Shown here piece by piece: positions 59,544-64,000 of a DNA stretch of 64,000 nt. Under the pieces are notes generated by a model. That model did not search any database, was not told the origin of the DNA, and saw nothing but the letters and a program-made list of their open reading frames with translations. A program made the position numbers and the translations under genes. Source of the stretch: JBDRMV01 sp043825615 (GTDB lineage Bacteria; CG03); the NCBI GenBank assembly GCA_043825615.1, contig JBDRRS010000014.1, forward strand, positions 62,001 through 126,000, given 5' to 3'. The first letter of the stretch is position 1. Every line of letters begins with the position of its first letter.

Positions 59544-59598
59544 CTTTACAGAACCTTTACAATTTCTATACTCTACTCTGACATAACTACGGTATAAT
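59544..59598 (+). promoter_or_regulatory. Pho-box-like array of four 11-bp repeats upstream of a TATAAT box
   Basis: Units starting at 59544, 59555, 59566 and 59577 read CTTTACAGAAC, CTTTACAATTT, CTATACTCTAC and TCTGACATAAC: the same CTnTACA-like start every 11 bp. TATAAT follows at 59593-59598, with no proper -35 box. OmpR/PhoB-type activators bind such tandem 11-bp repeats just upstream of a -10 box and replace the -35 contact. ATG at 59626 is about 28 nt downstream. Confidence 0.7.
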
Positions 59599-59625
59599 AA
59601 TAATAAAAAGAGATGAAGTTTTTAT

Positions 59626-62600
59626 ATGTTTAATTATAGCAAGCGCAAAATAAGATTCAAAAAGATACCCGCATTATTTCCGATATTGTCCGTTTCTTAC
59701 TTTCTATGTTGTAGTGTCTGTTACGGCGCGGGGGAGGCGCAGTGGCAGGGGAACGGGGTTGAGGTTTCCACGGCGCCGACAAATCAGCAGGAGATGGAAA
59801 TAATCCGCGACGGGCAGGGCGGAGCAATTATGGTTTTCCATACAAATACCTATCCCCATGATATCCGGGCGCAGAAAATTGAAAGCAGCGGGGTTGTTAA
59901 ATGGGCCGTAAACGGCGTTGATGTCTGCGCCGCTGCCGGGAACCAGATGAACCCTGTTCTTTGTTCCGATGATTCGGGTGGGGCTATTTTTGTCTGGCAG
60001 GATGAAAGAGTAGGAGATTCGGATGACGATATTTATGCCCAGAGGGTAAACGCCGCGGGCGAACCCCAATGGACGGGAAACGGGGTTGTCGTCTCAACTC
60101 CTACATCAATACAGGAGTTCCCCGCCGTCATCAGCGACGGCCTGAGGGGCGCGATTGTGGCATGGAGGGACTATCGCGGCGCCGACAGGGACATCTATGC
60201 CCAGCGTCTTGACGAGTTCGGCGACCCTCAGTGGACTGCTAACGGTGTGATGATTTGCGGCGCGGCAGATACGCAAAGTCAGGTCCGCCTTTGTTCCGAC
60301 GGCAACAATGGAGCCATTATAACCTGGCAGGACTATCGCGACGGAAATTATGACATTTACGCACAAAAAATATCTTCCGACGGGTCTGTTGCGTGGATGT
60401 CTAATGGGATTGTGATTTCGTCGGCAACGGGCAGCCAGCAGGAGCCGGAAATTGTTAGTGACAAAAACGGCGGGGCAGTTATTACGTGGGAGGATTACAG
60501 GGGTCTGAATGGCGATATTTATGCCAATCACATAGACGGAGGCGGGAATAAAACGGCCAGTTGGGATTTTCATGGAAATGCAATCTGCGATGAAGCCGGT
60601 CAGGATCAGTTCAACCCTAAAATTGTCATGTCCGGCGAGAAAGCCATTATTACCTGGCATGACTATCGAACCTCCGGTGTTGCTGATATTTACGCTCAGC
60701 AGGTCAACGAATCCGGGGCTACCCAGTGGCAGGTCAACGGTGTTGAGGTCTGCACCGCGACCAATAATCAGGAATACCCCGCGATTACCGAAGACGGCAC
60801 GGACGGAGCCATAATCGCCTGGCAGGATTTGCGAGGCGGGACAACCGTGCACATTTATTCCCAGCGTCTCAACTCCGCCGGCGAGAGGCAGTGGGGCACC
60901 TTCGGGGTGGCGGTCTGCACTGCGGCCAACAGCCAGGTAAAGCCGAAAGTGGCGGTTGCGGGGCCCGCGCAGGCGATAATTGCGTGGGAGGATTACAGAA
61001 CGGATTATGATATCTATGCCCAGAAGATGAAGGATACCGAATATGTACCTCCTCCTCCGACGGTAACGCACATTTTCCCCCAATCGGGGACGAATGACGG
61101 CTATATATGGGACGTGGCTGTTTACGGCGCAAATTTTAAGCCGGGGATGATGATAAAACTGCAAAAAAGCGGCTCGGCGGACATTGTTGGTGAAAACATC
61201 TTCGTTGACGGCAGCGGGTATCGTCTTTCCTGCGAATTTGATTTAACGGATAAATCCACGGGGACGTACAACGTTTTTATTGACGTTGAAGGGTCGTCCG
61301 CAATTCTTAAGACGGCGTTTACCGTCAATGAGAAACTTCCTGAAATGATAAAATGGATAACAAAAGTAACTTCTGCCGCCGTCGGCGGTATGCAGGAAAC
61401 GGCATACGGCGACGGGGACAATGACGGGGATTTGGAAATATACGGCGCCTGCGCAGACAAGTATCTTTATAAGTTTGAGTGGAGCGGGAGTTCATGGACA
61501 AAAGTTCAGATGGCAGATGCGGCTCCAAATATATTAAACGGTGTTTGTGTCGGGGACGGGGATAATGACGGCAATAAAGAGGTTTATTCCGCCAGTGCGG
61601 GCGGGTATCTTTATCAATACAGGTGGTGGGGTTCATCCTGGACGAATATAAGTATGAGCAGCGCGGGTGTTAGTATGACGGATGTCGCTGTCGGGGACGG
61701 CGACTGGGACGGAACATTGGAAGTTTACGGAGCAAATACGGACGGAAATCTTTATCAGTATTGGTGGACGGGTTCTTCATGGAGCATCGTTAATATGGGC
61801 GGCGTCGGCGTCCAGTTAAACGGCGTCTGCATCGGAGACGGAGATAATACCGGTGAACTGAAGGTCTATGCCGCCTGCAACGACAACCGCCTCCGCCAGT
61901 ATCAATGGACGGGGTTTTCCTGGGCGGGAAACGATTTGCCCTTCGTTGCTAATACGCTGAACAGCGTCTGTATCGGCGACGGGAACAACGACGGTAATTT
62001 TGAGGTCTATGGCGCCTGCGCTGACGGATGCCTTTACGAATACAAGTTCATAAATCCGGGATGGAATACGGCGAATATGGGCGGTTCCGGCAGCAAGAGC
62101 GATGTTTTTGTCGGGGACGGGAACAATGACGGAGAATTGGAAGTGTACGGCGCGGATTCAACCTTTGCGGGGCAAAAGATTTTTCAGTATAAATGGAACG
62201 GGTTGAATTACACACAATTCGGGATAGGGTCGGATGTGGCAACCGCGATGAACGGGGTCTGCGTCGGCGACGGGGATGACGACGGCAAGATAGAAGTCTT
62301 CGGCGCGAATACCGACGGGAAAATTTACGCGCTTAAACCGTATGAAGGTATTCCGCCGTATTCAATATCAACTCTTCAGGCGGCGCCGGGCGCGCAGATA
62401 AAACTTACCTGGCTCGCCCCCGGCGATGACGGGACAAACGGTCAGGCGTCTTTTTACAACATAAGATATACGACTTACTCCCCGTTTATGTGGGAGAACG
62501 CGACGGTGTGGAAATCGTCAATGGCAACGGGCGGGCCTTCCGGGACGCAGGAGACGGAAACGGTCACGGGACTAAAGCCACGAACCACGCATTATTTTGT

Positions 62601-64000
62601 AGTGAGAGCATACGACGACGTTCCGGAACCGAACTCCTCGGATTCAACATTTGAGTCCACCGTTTCAGGAAGTTTTGTTGATATTTTAGCAGGGTTAACC
62701 GGTGTAGAGTATGGTAGTATCCAGTGGGGCGATTATGATAATGACGGGGATTTAGACCTTGCAGTGAGCGGTTATGATGGAACAAACAACAGGTTAATAA
62801 TCTATAGAAATGACGGAGGCGGAAGTTTTATAAATGCGAGTGAGCCAATGGGAGCAAATGTCGGTGTATATATGAGCAGTATCCAGTGGGGAGATTATGA
62901 TAATGACGGTGATTTAGACCTTGCAGTGAGCGGTTATGATAGTTCAAACTACAAAAGATTAATAATTTATAGAAATGACGGCGGCGGAAGTTTTATAAAT
63001 GTAAGCGAACCTATGGGAGCAAATGTCGGTGTATACTGGGGCAGTATCCAGTGGGGTGACTATGATAATGACGGGGATTTAGACCTTGCTGTGAGCGGAT
63101 TGGATGGAACGAACAGAAGGGTAATAATCTATAGAAATGACGGAGGCGGAAGTTTTATAAATATAAGCGAGCCAATGGGAGCAAATGTCGGTGTGCGTTA
63201 TAGCAGTATCCAGTGGGGCGATTATGATAATGACGGTGATTTAGACCTTGCAGTGAGCGGTTATGATGGAATAAACAGAAGATTAATAATTTATAGAAAT
63301 GACGGAGGTGGAAGTTTTGTAAATGTAAGCGAGCCAATGGGAGCAAATGCAGGTGTATATCGGAGTAGTATCCAGTGGGGCGACTATGATAATGACGGTG
63401 ATTTAGATGTTGCTGTTGCAGGAAGTACTGCAACCACTGGGGTAAAGTATTTCAGGATATATAAATCACTTGAAGCGCAGTTTGATAATGAGAATTCAAC
63501 GCCGACCGCCCCTGCCGGGCTTTACGGGAATTTTGACAGCGGGGTTCTGGAACTCAGGTGGGGCGACGGGGTGGATGATAAGACGCCGAAAAAAGGTCTT
63601 TATTACAGTGTCCGTGTAGCGACAAAGTCAATAACGGATGATTTGGAAAGCTGGATTGTTTCGCCTTCAACAGGAGCGGGAGCAAGTCCCTTTATGGGCA
63701 ATTATACGCATGGTTTTGCAATAGCCAAATCAACCCAGCCGGGTTTAAACCTCAAGGAAGTAGTTGAAAATACAACTTACTGGTGGCAGGTAAAAACGAT
63801 TGACGCCGGATTAAAAGCAAGCGCGTGGTCAGCCCAGCAGTCAACGGTTCCCAATCAGGCGCCCGCAAAGATTACGGCTTTGACCGTAAATCCCGGGCAG
63901 TATGTCGGAGACATTTATCTCCGGTGGACAGCGCCCGGCGACGACGCAAGAGACGGAACAGCCCAGTATTATGAAATCAAATATTCTTCAAAAGGAACAA
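59626..64000 (+). CDS. Giant secreted protein with WxDYR, FG-GAP/VCBS and FN3 repeats (partial, 3' end outside window)
   Basis: Open from ATG 59626 to the window edge (about 1458 codons). A basic start and hydrophobic segment (ALFPILSVSYFLCCSVCYGA) form a signal peptide. Residues about 40-470 contain repeats of a GGAIITWQDYRDGNYDIYAQ type, similar to the array in the giant protein at 1512-6824. Residues about 585-900 have GDGDNDGxxEVYGA repeats, then an FN3 module (about 915-1010). Five nearly identical 54-55 residue units with SIQWGDYDNDGDLDLAVSG (62716-63430) are FG-GAP/VCBS Ca-binding-type repeats. More FN3-like sequence follows. It would be displayed on or released from the surface; a C-terminal sorting domain may lie beyond the window. 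Confidence 0.85.
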   Translation, partial: MFNYSKRKIRFKKIPALFPILSVSYFLCCSVCYGAGEAQWQGNGVEVSTAPTNQQEMEIIRDGQGGAIMVFHTNTYPHDIRAQKIESSGVVKWAVNGVDVCAAAGNQMNPVLCSDDSGGAIFVWQDERVGDSDDDIYAQRVNAAGEPQWTGNGVVVSTPTSIQEFPAVISDGLRGAIVAWRDYRGADRDIYAQRLDEFGDPQWTANGVMICGAADTQSQVRLCSDGNNGAIITWQDYRDGNYDIYAQKISSDGSVAWMSNGIVISSATGSQQEPEIVSDKNGGAVITWEDYRGLNGDIYANHIDGGGNKTASWDFHGNAICDEAGQDQFNPKIVMSGEKAIITWHDYRTSGVADIYAQQVNESGATQWQVNGVEVCTATNNQEYPAITEDGTDGAIIAWQDLRGGTTVHIYSQRLNSAGERQWGTFGVAVCTAANSQVKPKVAVAGPAQAIIAWEDYRTDYDIYAQKMKDTEYVPPPPTVTHIFPQSGTNDGYIWDVAVYGANFKPGMMIKLQKSGSADIVGENIFVDGSGYRLSCEFDLTDKSTGTYNVFIDVEGSSAILKTAFTVNEKLPEMIKWITKVTSAAVGGMQETAYGDGDNDGDLEIYGACADKYLYKFEWSGSSWTKVQMADAAPNILNGVCVGDGDNDGNKEVYSASAGGYLYQYRWWGSSWTNISMSSAGVSMTDVAVGDGDWDGTLEVYGANTDGNLYQYWWTGSSWSIVNMGGVGVQLNGVCIGDGDNTGELKVYAACNDNRLRQYQWTGFSWAGNDLPFVANTLNSVCIGDGNNDGNFEVYGACADGCLYEYKFINPGWNTANMGGSGSKSDVFVGDGNNDGELEVYGADSTFAGQKIFQYKWNGLNYTQFGIGSDVATAMNGVCVGDGDDDGKIEVFGANTDGKIYALKPYEGIPPYSISTLQAAPGAQIKLTWLAPGDDGTNGQASFYNIRYTTYSPFMWENATVWKSSMATGGPSGTQETETVTGLKPRTTHYFVVRAYDDVPEPNSSDSTFESTVSGSFVDILAGLTGVEYGSIQWGDYDNDGDLDLAVSGYDGTNNRLIIYRNDGGGSFINASEPMGANVGVYMSSIQWGDYDNDGDLDLAVSGYDSSNYKRLIIYRNDGGGSFINVSEPMGANVGVYWGSIQWGDYDNDGDLDLAVSGLDGTNRRVIIYRNDGGGSFINISEPMGANVGVRYSSIQWGDYDNDGDLDLAVSGYDGINRRLIIYRNDGGGSFVNVSEPMGANAGVYRSSIQWGDYDNDGDLDVAVAGSTATTGVKYFRIYKSLEAQFDNENSTPTAPAGLYGNFDSGVLELRWGDGVDDKTPKKGLYYSVRVATKSITDDLESWIVSPSTGAGASPFMGNYTHGFAIAKSTQPGLNLKEVVENTTYWWQVKTIDAGLKASAWSAQQSTVPNQAPAKITALTVNPGQYVGDIYLRWTAPGDDARDGTAQYYEIKYSSKGT

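Noticed and set aside
62716..63430. Regularly spaced repeats that might suggest a CRISPR array
   Set aside because: The units are about 162 bp, lie in frame within a coding region and translate to FG-GAP motifs; there are no short spacers.

Overview
The window looks like a chromosomal segment of an uncultivated, anaerobic, Gram-negative-type bacterium from a candidate phylum (Omnitrophica, Elusimicrobia or Firestonebacteria-like); the phylum is inference. The reasons are TonB-dependent receptors and TolC-type channels (an outer membrane), a PorV-like barrel beside giant fibronectin-III surface proteins with a gliding-motility-type C-terminal domain, many ferredoxin-type Fe-S proteins, and lean operons with 1-14 nt gene overlaps. 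No tRNA, rRNA, CRISPR array or intact transposase was seen.

Layout. (1) 1-10491, minus strand: two pseudopilins, a PilX-like protein, a 1770-residue FN3 protein and a PorV-like barrel that runs off the left edge; these look like one surface/secretion operon. (2) 10688-11056: a MazE-type antitoxin with only a stump of mazF. (3) 11186-16245, minus strand: vitamin B12 uptake (btuF-btuC-btuD-small HTH gene, then btuB), with a separate cobalamin riboswitch and promoter before btuF and before btuB. (4) 16386-40039, plus strand: a very long, nearly gapless sulfur locus starting with an Rrf2 regulator that has a clear promoter and operator. It holds cysteine synthase, the DUF39/NIL-ferredoxin homocysteine pair, APS reductase, a PiT/CysP permease, a JAMM-ArsC fusion, tetrapyrrole genes towards siroheme (hemA, hemC, cobA-hemD, hemB, hemL), a siroheme sulfite reductase, a ThiS-cysteine synthase fusion, TusA, threonine synthase, a histidine kinase and receiver, a MoaD-E1 fusion, free MoaD-like and ThiS carriers, PP-loop sulfur enzymes, NadA, IscU, MnmA and FdhD. 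(5) 40026-50799: a TonB receptor, a PP-loop/ECF-sigma fusion, a Cys-rich anti-sigma factor and a Cus-type RND metal efflux system with extra metal-binding proteins. (6) 50854-52600: a second Rrf2 regulator with a palindrome over its -10 box, two ferredoxins and a zinc-ribbon protein. (7) 52711-56911: TolC-MacA-MacB. (8) 57228-58564: maf and tatD. (9) 58807-64000: a PhoB-type response regulator and, behind a promoter with four in-phase 11-bp repeats, another giant surface protein with FG-GAP repeats that runs off the right edge.

How it fits together. The sulfur locus appears to import and reduce sulfate/APS to sulfide, make the siroheme needed for that, and pass sulfur to cysteine, homocysteine, tRNA thiolation, Fe-S clusters and cofactors. 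The unusual part is its set of sulfur-carrier proteins: two are fused to their presumed partner enzymes (cysteine synthase and E1), two are free, and a JAMM protease lies in the same locus. This resembles the CysO-CysM-Mec+ protein-thiocarboxylate route to cysteine, rearranged into fusions. Another striking gene is the fusion of a PP-loop ATPase to an ECF sigma factor in front of a cysteine-rich anti-sigma factor and a metal-efflux operon. Small palindromic repeats have inserted in frame into several genes (PorV-like, btuF, the JAMM fusion, hemA, hemC, hemL). HemC also lacks the whole domain that normally carries its cofactor cysteine.
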